Origin: Kordiimonadaceae bacterium
Lineage (GTDB): Bacteria > Pseudomonadota > Alphaproteobacteria > Sphingomonadales > Kordiimonadaceae
Assembly: GCA_014238195.1 (NCBI GenBank)
Contig: JABABO010000295.1
Coordinates: 1 to 18,928 of the forward strand
DNA length: 18,928 nt
Direction of reading: 5' to 3'
This document shows positions 1 through 6,935 of this stretch, piece by piece. A program made the translations under genes and the position numbers. How positions within the stretch are numbered: position 1 is the first letter of the stretch; each line of letters starts with the position of its first letter. The notes beneath the pieces are model-generated. The model worked only from the letters and a program-made list of their open reading frames with translations, ran no database searches and was not told the origin of the DNA.

Positions 1-300
1 TAGATTTTTTTCTTCTGCCAGCACACGGATGCGGTCCACAATCATTTGACTTTGAACAGGGGACCCCCCAGGCGAGTTAATCTGAATCGCAACCGCAGAA
101 ACACCAGATACGCTAAAAGCCCGTTCGATATTGCCCACCAACGAAGCAAAATTTAAATTTTCCTTAAAACGCCCACCAGAAGCAATGACACCATGCAGCC
201 GTAAAACCGCCACGCGCGGTGCTGGGGTACCAAGTATCTTCGTCCGTAAATTAAATAATAAGTCGCTTATCTTGCCCACAATAATCGTTCCTAACTGCAT
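1..300 (-). CDS. sppA: S49 family peptidase (SppA-like), N-terminal part
   Basis: This is the first 100 codons of a leftward gene that continues past the window edge. The protein begins MQLGTIIVGK; around residues 28-45 it reads VAVLRLHGVIASGG, and around residues 70-85 it reads AVAIQINSPGGSPVQSQMI. The hydrophobic strand with an early R-L-x-G-V-I block and the N-S-P-G-G-S motif are typical of the S49 serine protease fold shared by SppA and SohB, which digests cleaved signal peptides at the inner membrane. The catalytic Ser and Lys lie beyond the visible part. There is no long N-terminal membrane anchor, as in the short alphaproteobacterial members. The ATG at 298-300 is chosen because the homologous region begins soon after it; only a weak AGG-like ribosome site precedes it. 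The family is clear, but the exact substrate is not. Confidence 0.8.
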   Translation of the reverse strand, partial: MQLGTIIVGKISDLLFNLRTKILGTPAPRVAVLRLHGVIASGGRFKENLNFASLVGNIERAFSVSGVSAVAIQINSPGGSPVQSQMIVDRIRVLAEEKNL

Positions 301-587
301 AAACGGCCTATCGTCACATCCGTTTAAATATGTTTTGTTTTTTGATTAACTGTTTTCTATCAACTTGGAAAGACCTTTAAGACCTAGATAGTCAAATAAT
401 AAGGATAGTCCCGTAACTTGCGAACAGATTTCGATTGGCTTGTAGATCGCATTCACTGCGCTGGTGGTGTGACCGCATCCCAATTGATTTCCAGTAAAGG
501 TTCTCCCAGCCCCTACTTGTCAGTTGATCTTGATGCCAATGGAAATCCTATTATCCACTCGTAGGATTCGCTCGGGACCTTGGTATC
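301..587. other. Intergenic stretch with a possible gene remnant
   Basis: No convincing full gene is visible between the S49 peptidase start and the repeat at 588. The first part (about 310-410) is AT-rich and would carry the leftward peptidase promoter, but I cannot place boxes with confidence. From 418 (TTG) to 564 (TAG) on the plus strand there is an open frame of 48 codons with coding-like composition (it contains SVDLDANGNPIIHS). An AAGGA stands 11 bases before the TTG. It could be a short protein or the tail of a decayed gene. I do not recognise it. Confidence 0.3.
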
Positions 588-749
588 TATAGCCAATTGC
601 GGTGAATATTGATCACCTCATTTGGCTATAAGTATTTGTTTCGGTTCGACTTATCATTAAATAATGATCTCATTATTTAATGGTCTCGCTTTTGTATCGG
701 TTCGACTTATCATTAAATAATGATCTCATTATTTATTGGTCTCGCTATA
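588..749 (+). repeat. Dispersed hairpin-rich repeat, copy 1 (with a duplicated second module)
   Basis: The element has two modules. The head (588-630) begins TATAGCCAATTGCGG and ends TTTGGCTATA. Its outer 9 bases are inverted (TATAGCCAA / TTGGCTATA), and an inner GGTGA / TCACC pair makes a second stem. The tail module starts CGGTTCGACTTATCA, carries a near-perfect palindrome (CATTAAATAATGA, two bases, TCATTATTTAATG) and ends GGTCTCGC. The tail is present twice in tandem here, starting at 642 and 698 with a period of 56. The first 46 bases are identical to those at 12955. The element starts TATAGC and ends GCTATA, a short terminal inverted repeat with TA at both edges, which suggests a MITE-like mobile repeat. 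Confidence 0.8.
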
Positions 750-1057
750 CATTGCCGGATCCAAACTTTCAGGAGGCCGGAGGTGTTTTTCGTTCTGCAA
801 TAGATTCACTATGTCGTTTCATCTTTGTGGAGAAGCTTTCAGTTATTCCTGAAGAAGAACGCATTCAGGTATTCTCCGAGTTTGAGCAAGACCTGTCAGA
901 TACAATAACAGTCTTTGGTGAGGCAGGATTTTCGCGCAGCGTTATCTCGGCCGTTACCAGCACCTCTGCGGTTCTTGTTTCCTGTTTGCTGGCTCTGGCA
1001 GAAGATAAGGAACGTTGTACCCACGAAATTGCTCGATGCTTACATCGCTGGCCTTGA
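680..1057 (+). CDS. Hypothetical protein, N-terminus fused to repeat DNA
   Basis: The reading frame has 125 codons. Its only ATG (680) lies inside the dispersed repeat, so about the first 23 residues (MVSLLYRFDLSLNND...) are repeat-encoded and unlikely to be native. From about residue 25 the protein looks genuine: acidic and helical (for example IPEEERIQVFSEFEQDL), with a later hydrophobic stretch (SAVLVSCLLALA) and a Cys/His-containing end (CTHEIARCLHRWP). An AGGAGG at about 771 has no good in-frame start behind it. Either the gene starts at the repeat ATG, or the 5' end was lost when the repeat inserted. I do not recognise a family. It could be a membrane-associated small protein, a degraded gene, or non-coding. 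Confidence 0.4.
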   Translation: MVSLLYRFDLSLNNDLIIYWSRYTLPDPNFQEAGGVFRSAIDSLCRFIFVEKLSVIPEEERIQVFSEFEQDLSDTITVFGEAGFSRSVISAVTSTSAVLVSCLLALAEDKERCTHEIARCLHRWP

Positions 1058-1407
1058 AGTACAGACCTAGTTAGGTGAGATCATGAACCTGTACTGCCCC
1101 ATCTCAGACAGAAATTCCTCAACTCGTAAGATCTTGCGCTTCATAATATGTCTCATACTTGTTTGCATGAAAGCAGTCTAATCAACTGGTAGAAAAATGG
1201 GAATCCATTAGTGGAAATATCTAATATCTTTTGCAGAGGCTTCTATAGAAAGAAAATGATATTTTATAAAAATAAAGCTTGATTGCATGGGCGTTTATGA
1301 TAAAAAGCGCCTCGCAGTATGCTGCACTTTGTAATGCAGTTGAGCGGTTGCTCATTGTTTGACCCCATATACAGCAGGGCAACAGCAGGCCGAATAAAAA
1401 ATGAAAT
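1058..1407. other. Intergenic stretch upstream of tRNA-Thr
   Basis: About 350 bases without a supported gene. It should contain the promoter of the tRNA; a TTGACC at about 1360 is a possible -35 element, but no good -10 is visible at the right distance, so I do not call it. A small imperfect hairpin (GGCGTTTA ... CGCC) lies near 1290-1313. I see nothing else. Confidence 0.4.
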
Positions 1408-1483
1408 GCCGGTATAGCTCAGTTGGTAGAGCAGTTGATTTGTAATCATCAGGCCCCGAGTTCGAATCTTGGTGCCGGCACCA
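1408..1483 (+). tRNA. tRNA-Thr (anticodon TGT)
   Basis: The 76 bases fold as a full cloverleaf. The acceptor stem is GCCGGTA with TGCCGGC, the discriminator is A, and CCA is encoded. The D-arm reads TAGCTCAGTTGGTAGAGCA. The anticodon loop TTTGTAA carries TGT and is closed by a five-pair stem with one T-T mismatch at the second pair. The T-arm is CCGAG TTCGAAT CTTGG. A run of six T follows the CCA and may help termination. The 3' half from the anticodon stem onward is the attL copy of the island integration core, so the functional 3' half of this tRNA came from the island. Confidence 0.96.
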
Positions 1484-1488
1484 TTTTT
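1438..1488 (+). other. attL: left attachment core inside tRNA-Thr
   Basis: Bases 1438-1478 (41 bp, from the anticodon stem through most of the 3' acceptor strand) are identical to 12456-12496. After one mismatch (C at 1479, G at 12497), nine more bases match (ACCATTTTT). Use of the anticodon-to-3'-end segment of a tRNA as core is classic for tyrosine integrases of genomic islands. The match defines the left border of an element of about 11.0 kb. Confidence 0.93.
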
Positions 1489-1496
1489 TCCTTTAA

Positions 1497-1509
1497 AATC
1501 AATAAGTTA
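1497..1509 (+). promoter_or_regulatory. Candidate IHF binding site next to attL
   Basis: The bases AATCAATAAGTTA fit the IHF consensus WATCAANNNNTTR at every specified position. The site lies 18 bases after the attL core and 40 bases before the arm-type repeat, where DNA bending is expected in an integrase intasome. The sequence CAATAAGTTAT recurs near attR at 12389-12399, but there the IHF match is incomplete. Function is inferred from the match and position only. Confidence 0.5.
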
Positions 1510-1549
1510 TGAAGTGTGTTTCAGTGCATAATTTTTGCTCAATTTTTTC

Positions 1550-1569
1550 ACGGAAGCTATACGGAAGCA
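1550..1569 (+). promoter_or_regulatory. Integrase arm-type repeat, left end
   Basis: ACGGAAGCTATACGGAAGCA is two direct copies of ACGGAAGC with an 11-bp period, about one helical turn. An identical 20-base string lies at 12317-12336, near attR. Identical sequences at both ends of the island, at 72 and 120 bp from the cores, fit arm-type sites bound by the N-terminal domain of the integrase. It lies only 8 bases downstream of the HNH gene stop codon. Confidence 0.65.
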
Positions 1570-1577
1570 GTTCAATA

Positions 1578-2390
1578 TCAAGCCCCCTGATCTAAGATTT
1601 CCTGAACTTCATCAATATGCCTGTGTTGACTAAGGTAAACAAAGGCGGCTCTTGAAAGCATTTCGGTATCGCCAATCATTCGTCTTAATGAAGATTTTGC
1701 AGCTCTAGCCGTGGGCCTGTGAGTAGAAGCCAAATTATTAACGTGCTTTTTCACGTCAATACGAATATTATTGCGCTTTCTACATATCCTAGTCTCATGT
1801 AAATGAAAAATTTCTTTTGAGTTAATCACTTTTTGAGCTTGCTCTTCACTAGCACCGGCAATTGGTTCTGGAAAACCATCAGCGTCAAACCAAAGCAAAC
1901 GGTCGTCATCAGGGTCACAAGGGTCGAGAATTGCAGGTTCTTCATTTTGATAATTGTCAGCAGGCAAACTCGCTCGACTGCCTTCATTGAATATTGGGAA
2001 CTTATATCCCTTGCCACCCTGTGTTTCTTCAAAATTTCTTTTGCTGTTACAAAATGTACATGCACAGCGGTAATTTTCCCAATCAAAAGCTAACCACCAA
2101 TAGCCATCATGTTGCGCACATTCCTCAACCTTGCCCTTAGGACGAAAATGGTCAACAGGCATGTCGGATCGAATTTCTTCTGCTTCACAGTACCAACATT
2201 TATGTTTGAGCCTATCAGGCAATTTTTCGTAAAATGACCGCCAGACAGCAGAAGCTTGTGCACTTCTTAAATAGGCTTTCTTCTCTTTTATAGAACCCAT
2301 AAAATTTAAAACCGTAAGTGCATCAGTTGCAGATTGTCTCCATTCTGCATCTAGACTTTCCTCAATATGTTCCTTGCATATCCAGCGCAT
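1578..2390 (-). CDS. HNH endonuclease, PtuB/TIGR02646-like, restriction-associated
   Basis: A 270-residue protein with an HNH (ββα-metal) nuclease signature: C65-W-Y-C68, then V-D80-H81-F-R-P-K, then W-E-N-Y-R with C111-T-F-C114-N115. The two CxxC pairs should bind a structural zinc; H81 and N115 are the expected metal/catalytic residues. This arrangement matches the HNH family I recall as TIGR02646, which includes PtuB of Septu defence and the effector nuclease of some retrons. It is the last gene of the hsdM-hsdS-ATPase operon. Its ATG shares one base with the ATPase stop (TGATG), indicating translational coupling and probably a joint complex. It likely cuts nucleic acid when the ATPase licenses it. 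Substrate (phage DNA, host DNA or tRNA) cannot be told from sequence. The family call is strong; Septu-like activity is inference. Confidence 0.85.
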   Translation of the reverse strand: MRWICKEHIEESLDAEWRQSATDALTVLNFMGSIKEKKAYLRSAQASAVWRSFYEKLPDRLKHKCWYCEAEEIRSDMPVDHFRPKGKVEECAQHDGYWWLAFDWENYRCACTFCNSKRNFEETQGGKGYKFPIFNEGSRASLPADNYQNEEPAILDPCDPDDDRLLWFDADGFPEPIAGASEEQAQKVINSKEIFHLHETRICRKRNNIRIDVKKHVNNLASTHRPTARAAKSSLRRMIGDTEMLSRAAFVYLSQHRHIDEVQEILDQGA

Positions 2391-3907
2391 CAGTCAACAA
2401 CGTTCTCTTGAGAGTGATACTTGTTGATCAAATAATCCATATAATCAGAATCATCCGTGGAAATATTGAACCCAAGGTGCTCAAGGTGATTATTAAGCCG
2501 CTTGAATTCCAGCATCTCGCTATCTGTCAAAGCGGTAGGTTTGCTAGCAAGCCTGTTTCGAGTCTCAATATCATCTGTAGTCGTCTGATCTATTGTCGTT
2601 TTCAAGCCAAACATGTCACTGCGAAGCAGGAAGTTAATCCCCATGCCCCGTGGGCTCTCCGCAGGCTGAAATACTGTCACTTCATCTTCTGACCTCTTCA
2701 TGACCTGAATTTGTTCTTTTTCAAGTTCAGCTATCGCAAGTGGGTGGTGTGATACCATCAGGAGATGGCTTGCCTCTCGATGAGGTACAAATCGCTCAAG
2801 GAATTGGAGGTATTTTACTGTCCATGCTGGATTGAGGTGCGTATCTGGCTCATCCAACAGGAAGAGCGTGTCTTTTCCACCAGTAAACTTTAACAGCCCT
2901 AATACCGTCAGAAGTTGCTGTTCACCTTCACTCAATTCACGGAAAGATAAGGGTTGATCACTAGATGATACTTTTACCCTCACACTAACCTCAGAAATAA
3001 TCTCAGATAGTAATGTGCTTTCCAACATTTTGAAAAACACATCAGGCGTTAACCCTCCTGCAAAATCACGTAGAACGTCAACGCTAGGTAGGAACAGGTG
3101 AAAAAACTCATTTTTAATATCGCTTCCAGTTAATCCAACACTTTCTGGACGTGTGACTTTAACAGGAGCTAAGCAATGAGGGTATAAAAGTTCTAAAAAA
3201 TCTCTGACGACACCCTCTGCTCCCCAAAAGAGCTCTTTCTTGTTTTTTGCTTGAGCCCAATTTGGTTTTCGCATCACAAAATGAACAGAATCGAGGCTTT
3301 CTATTCCTAAGTGAGTTTTAAGAAATTCTTTCTCTTGATCAGCCTGTTTCGATAGGAAAAACGCTAATAGTACAAATTGGCTATGAAAAGGTTTTGCGTA
3401 AAATAGGGGCCGAATATCGCTTTGTAAATCAACTTCACTTTTCAATAATTTACGATAAAAATTAGTACGATGTTTTTTAAAGTATTTTTCAAGTCTATCG
3501 CTTGGACCTGAATAATATGCAAATACATGATTAGGTAAAAAGTCGCTAAGACCCTCTTTATCCCTTTTAACTTTTGACAGGGGAATTTTCTGATACGCAC
3601 CATCAATTGAGTTTGAAAAAGTAATTTGGTATTGCTGTGACAAGGTTTTACTTAAAGGATCAGCAATCACAGTGACCCATCTGGTATTGATATCTCCACC
3701 CAATTTATATTTCATCTCATAGGCAAAATCAGGGGCTTCGCCCAAATCCAAATTGCGAAAAATACATACTAATGCCTCAAGCACATTAGATTTTCCTGAG
3801 CCATTACCGCCAATTACTACTGTCATCAGATGGTTTTCATCAAAGTTTATTCTGATGTTTTCAAGGTTTTTAAATCGTGATTTGATATGTAGATAATCGA
3901 CTTTCAT
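2390..3907 (-). CDS. Restriction system-associated AAA family ATPase (SMC/ABC-like, PtuA-like)
   Basis: A 505-residue ABC/SMC-type ATPase. Walker A is GGNGSGKS at residues 33-40. The middle region (about 60-310) is family-specific and includes a FWGAEGVVRDFLELLY block at 227-242. The ABC signature LSEGEQQ is at 325-331, Walker B LFLLDE at 348-353, followed by HLNP, and the switch histidines VSHH lie at about 384-387. All ATPase motifs are intact. The protein resembles PtuA of Septu and the family I recall being named restriction system-associated AAA ATPase (TIGR04435). It starts four bases after the hsdS stop and overlaps the HNH start by one base, so all four genes are probably one transcript. 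Likely role: a sensor or gate that controls the HNH nuclease, possibly together with HsdMS. That partnership is inference from gene order. Confidence 0.85.
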   Translation of the reverse strand: MKVDYLHIKSRFKNLENIRINFDENHLMTVVIGGNGSGKSNVLEALVCIFRNLDLGEAPDFAYEMKYKLGGDINTRWVTVIADPLSKTLSQQYQITFSNSIDGAYQKIPLSKVKRDKEGLSDFLPNHVFAYYSGPSDRLEKYFKKHRTNFYRKLLKSEVDLQSDIRPLFYAKPFHSQFVLLAFFLSKQADQEKEFLKTHLGIESLDSVHFVMRKPNWAQAKNKKELFWGAEGVVRDFLELLYPHCLAPVKVTRPESVGLTGSDIKNEFFHLFLPSVDVLRDFAGGLTPDVFFKMLESTLLSEIISEVSVRVKVSSSDQPLSFRELSEGEQQLLTVLGLLKFTGGKDTLFLLDEPDTHLNPAWTVKYLQFLERFVPHREASHLLMVSHHPLAIAELEKEQIQVMKRSEDEVTVFQPAESPRGMGINFLLRSDMFGLKTTIDQTTTDDIETRNRLASKPTALTDSEMLEFKRLNNHLEHLGFNISTDDSDYMDYLINKYHSQENVVD

Positions 3908-3911
3908 ATAA

Positions 3912-4790
3912 TCACCCTACCAATCTAAAATAATCTTGATCATCTTCTCGCCACTTCTCAACATACATATCATTTATAGCTTGCCTGACATCCAGAAAGA
4001 ATTGTTCTATTTGATCTGTATCAGCACTATCGGGATAACCCGCAGCAGATAATAGTTGTTGCGCCGACAATGGCTTTTCAGACTGCTTCAATGCATCTAT
4101 TACGGGAATAATCATTTTTTTACTCTTACCGCTAGATTTTTTTCTAGCAACTTTTTTCTTAGTTTTTAGGAGCTTTTCTAGTTGGGTGCGCTCAATTTTA
4201 ATACGCTTTAATAGTTCACTGGCAGGTTCATCATTCTGATCTTGGGGGACAAGTTCCCCTCGAAAAGCTTTAGTGAGAATGGACTTATTTAACGCTTCCA
4301 GTTTTAAGTTATTGTTTTTAATGGATGCTTCTACCGAACCAATTATTGCTAATTCAGCTTTAGCATTAGCAATAATTTTGGCTTGTTCTTTAATGTCAGG
4401 TAAATATATTATTGCATCCAAAATATGAGCTTTCCTCAATCCTGGAATCAAACCTTTAGCATTTAAAAGTATATTTCCAATTTCACTCTTTAGTGCAAAA
4501 AATGCATACTCATTTAGAATATATCTTTCATCAGGAATATAAGCGTAAATATCACGACCTATGGCAGCCTTAACTCCAGGAAAGAGAGTGCCAACACCTG
4601 AGCCCTTCACAGTAATAAATATACTCTCTTTCGGAGCAAACCTTTTTGGTGCAGTTGTCCACTTATTTAAATAGACTTTTTTGCCATCCCATTGCTCAGG
4701 CCCTGTTACATAAGGAGAACCAATGCCATTTTTATTAACATCTATTGTTGATGGAGATTGCCCGCATATTAGATCGCCTACATCACCCAA
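3912..4790 (-). CDS. hsdS: Type I specificity subunit HsdS, C-terminal half (second target recognition domain), frame-disrupted
   Basis: This 292-codon frame holds the second half of an HsdS. It contains a target recognition domain from LGDVGDLICGQSP to about residue 130, the conserved helix starting LPDIKEQAKII, the typical SILTKAFRGELVPQD block, a Lys-rich linker (KTKKKVARKKSSGKSKK) and an extra domain of about 75 residues (PVIDALKQSEKPLSAQQLL...DYFRLVG) that looks like a winged helix. It is the downstream part of the gene at 4795-5370, in a different frame. The only available start is TTG at 4790 without a ribosome site; the frame is open back to about 4814. Removing one A from the AAAAA run at 4809-4813 would join the two parts. 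If expressed separately it would be a half-S subunit; more likely it is a broken gene. The identity is clear, but its expression is not. Confidence 0.8.
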   Translation of the reverse strand: MGDVGDLICGQSPSTIDVNKNGIGSPYVTGPEQWDGKKVYLNKWTTAPKRFAPKESIFITVKGSGVGTLFPGVKAAIGRDIYAYIPDERYILNEYAFFALKSEIGNILLNAKGLIPGLRKAHILDAIIYLPDIKEQAKIIANAKAELAIIGSVEASIKNNNLKLEALNKSILTKAFRGELVPQDQNDEPASELLKRIKIERTQLEKLLKTKKKVARKKSSGKSKKMIIPVIDALKQSEKPLSAQQLLSAAGYPDSADTDQIEQFFLDVRQAINDMYVEKWREDDQDYFRLVG

Positions 4791-4794
4791 GGCT

Positions 4795-5370
4795 CTAGTC
4801 GATATGCCTTTTTCTCATGAAATGTTTTGTAAGAATGGATTGACGGTATTGATCTAGAAGGGCGGGCATTGCATCTAAAGCTTTCTTCGCCTTATTACTA
4901 TGCCCAAACAAGACATCAATTCTTGCTATAATTCGCTTTTGTTCTCTTATTGGAGGTAGAAGAAAAGGGACAGTTTTCATGTTTTTCTGTGTAAGTTTTA
5001 ATCTTGTTGACCCCCCTACATAAGGCATCCAATTAATATTATTTAGCTGATGCTTAATGAATGGATTTGGCACATCAGCTAATCCTTTTAATACATGGGC
5101 ATGATTATTAACCCAGAATTTTCCTTTTGCAATATATGCAACACCCCTACCTAATTCTGCAAAATGCCCCCCGTCTTCAGCTAGAAGTACGTACTCACCA
5201 TCAAACGCGTATTTGTTAATTGAATCTACCTGCCCATTAGCACCATAATAAGGGTATATACCTTTTTGTTCTAAACGTTCATGCACATTCAGAGGTATCC
5301 TCATATTATCATGTAATGATATTGCTTCTGTAAGAACAGTTTTGACCCATCCAGATGGAAGTTTATTCAT
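4795..5370 (-). CDS. hsdS: Type I specificity subunit HsdS, N-terminal half (first target recognition domain), frame-disrupted
   Basis: The first half of HsdS, the DNA-recognition subunit of a type I modification enzyme. It opens LPSGWVKTVL, contains a target recognition domain with the characteristic WVNNHAHVL strand, and ends in the conserved helix PPIREQKRIIARIDVLF...LLDQYRQSILTK. After that it runs into a short tail and a TAG at 4795, while the homology resumes in another frame at 4790. I choose ATG 5370 over GTG 5373 because GGAG sits six bases before the ATG. It overlaps the 3' end of hsdM by eight bases. HsdS normally has two such halves in one chain; a half-S that dimerises is possible in some systems, so loss of function is not certain. 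The residual central linker would be unusually short, so a small deletion may accompany the frameshift. Confidence 0.82.
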   Translation of the reverse strand: MNKLPSGWVKTVLTEAISLHDNMRIPLNVHERLEQKGIYPYYGANGQVDSINKYAFDGEYVLLAEDGGHFAELGRGVAYIAKGKFWVNNHAHVLKGLADVPNPFIKHQLNNINWMPYVGGSTRLKLTQKNMKTVPFLLPPIREQKRIIARIDVLFGHSNKAKKALDAMPALLDQYRQSILTKHFMRKRHID

Positions 5371-6784
5371 CACTAGCTCCCATGGGGCTTATGAGGGCAG
5401 CTTGAAGTTCTTCAACCTCACTTAGAGCCGTTTGAAGTTTTTCCATGATTTGAGAAGCTATCACATTTGGCTCGGGCAAATCTTTGATATCAGTAGTACG
5501 CTCCTCACGCAACCAACTAATATCCAGATTATACTCGCGTTTTTTGATTTCAGATCGGTTGAACTTACGGAATCGCCCGCCCTCCACTTCATACAGTCTT
5601 TTTGACCTATCAGACCTTGAAGTACCAAATTTTTCAATGAATTCAGCGAAAACATCTACCGTCAGTGGGTTCCCCTTATTAAATGTAGGCATGTTCGTAC
5701 GTAAGTCATATATCCATACATCTTTGGTGTTATTCTGATCTGATTTACCACGAGTAAAAAACAAGACATTCGCCTTAACCCCCGTTGCATAAAAAATACC
5801 TGTTGGAAGTCGTAGGATCGTGTGTAGATCACATAAGTCCATAAGCTCTTGACGAATTTTTTTACCGACACCTTCCTCAAATAATACATTATCAGGGAGT
5901 ACTACAGCGGCACGACCACCCGTTTTTAGGCCATTATAAATGTGCTGCAAAAAGTCTAACTGCTTATTCGAGCTTGGATACTTGATGCTAGATTTTTGTT
6001 TGCGTACACTGCCAGACTTGGAACCAAAAGGAGGGTTTGCAACGATGACATCTACTTTTTCTTGCAGTTCATTTGCATCGTCTGTCAGCCCGTCCCCCAA
6101 TATAATATTTGTATCCATTTCATGAAGAAAGGCATTCATCAAACAAAGACGGTAGGTGTTCTTTTCGATCTCACAGCCTTCATAGTGAGGTGGTTTGGCT
6201 TGATAATACTTTGCTGTACTATGATCACGAATATATTTGTCTGCCGAAATCAAGAAGCCACCTGTACCTGTTGATGGGTCTTGAATAACTTCCCCAAGCT
6301 GAGGCTGTATTACTTTAATAATAGTGTCGACCAGTGCTCTCGGCGTAAAGTACTGCCCTGCGCCAGCACGGGAGTCTTGTGAATTCTTAGCAAGTAAGCC
6401 TTCGTAAATATCTCCAAAAGCATCATGTTTTAGTGAGTGCCAGTCTAGCTTATTAATCTTATCAATAACGGCCTTTAAATTTTCATCATGATTAAAAACA
6501 GTCGTTGGGAATCTATATATTTCTTTAACTCTATCGTCAGTAGCTTCTTCACCTAAATGAGTAAGCATAATTTTATAATTACTTAAAATTCTCCTTTCGG
6601 GCAGAGTAATTAGATCGTCCCATCGACGGCCTTCTGGCAGATCAACCTCAGTTCCTGTTTCTTTTGCAATTTTTAGAAAGAGTAAGTATGTCAGCTCCGA
6701 CATGTACTCATTATAGCCAATGCCATCACCGCGCAGGATATTACACATACCCCATATTTTTTGAACTGTGCTCGAAATGCTCAT
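5363..6784 (-). CDS. hsdM: Type I N6-adenine DNA methyltransferase HsdM
   Basis: A 473-residue HsdM. The helical N-terminal domain (residues 5-125, QKIWGMCNILRGDG...YMSELTYLLFLKI) is followed by GQYFTPRALVD at 143-153, the AdoMet-binding motif DPSTGTGGF at 169-177 and the catalytic NPPF at 250-253. The catalytic and AdoMet motifs are intact, so the subunit should be able to methylate adenine together with a working HsdS. It is the first gene of the leftward defence operon: hsdS overlaps its end, and the ATPase and HNH genes follow. No hsdR is found in the whole island. A 210-bp gap with a large inverted repeat separates it from the primase gene, so it probably has its own promoter there; I cannot place clear boxes. 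The ribosome site is weak (GAAAAGA). Confidence 0.95.
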   Translation of the reverse strand: MSISSTVQKIWGMCNILRGDGIGYNEYMSELTYLLFLKIAKETGTEVDLPEGRRWDDLITLPERRILSNYKIMLTHLGEEATDDRVKEIYRFPTTVFNHDENLKAVIDKINKLDWHSLKHDAFGDIYEGLLAKNSQDSRAGAGQYFTPRALVDTIIKVIQPQLGEVIQDPSTGTGGFLISADKYIRDHSTAKYYQAKPPHYEGCEIEKNTYRLCLMNAFLHEMDTNIILGDGLTDDANELQEKVDVIVANPPFGSKSGSVRKQKSSIKYPSSNKQLDFLQHIYNGLKTGGRAAVVLPDNVLFEEGVGKKIRQELMDLCDLHTILRLPTGIFYATGVKANVLFFTRGKSDQNNTKDVWIYDLRTNMPTFNKGNPLTVDVFAEFIEKFGTSRSDRSKRLYEVEGGRFRKFNRSEIKKREYNLDISWLREERTTDIKDLPEPNVIASQIMEKLQTALSEVEELQAALISPMGASDE

Positions 6785-6935
6785 ATAAGTCTTTTCAATT
6801 TTTGAATTAATCCCTTGATGATAAGTTATATGCTGTCATATTACACATGTCCATATTCATGCAAATTAAGTTAAGTCTTACCCACGCATAAATGGCAATA
6901 ACATCTCTACATGTATCAAAAATTTCGAAAACCAC

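Noticed and set aside
1290..1313. Imperfect hairpin upstream of the tRNA as terminator or riboswitch
   Set aside because: Short stem with a bulge, no T-run and no riboswitch-like core; only noted in the intergenic entry.
1826..2692. Frames overlapping the HNH and ATPase genes on either strand
   Set aside because: They are shadows of the two genes, whose motifs are complete in the called frames.
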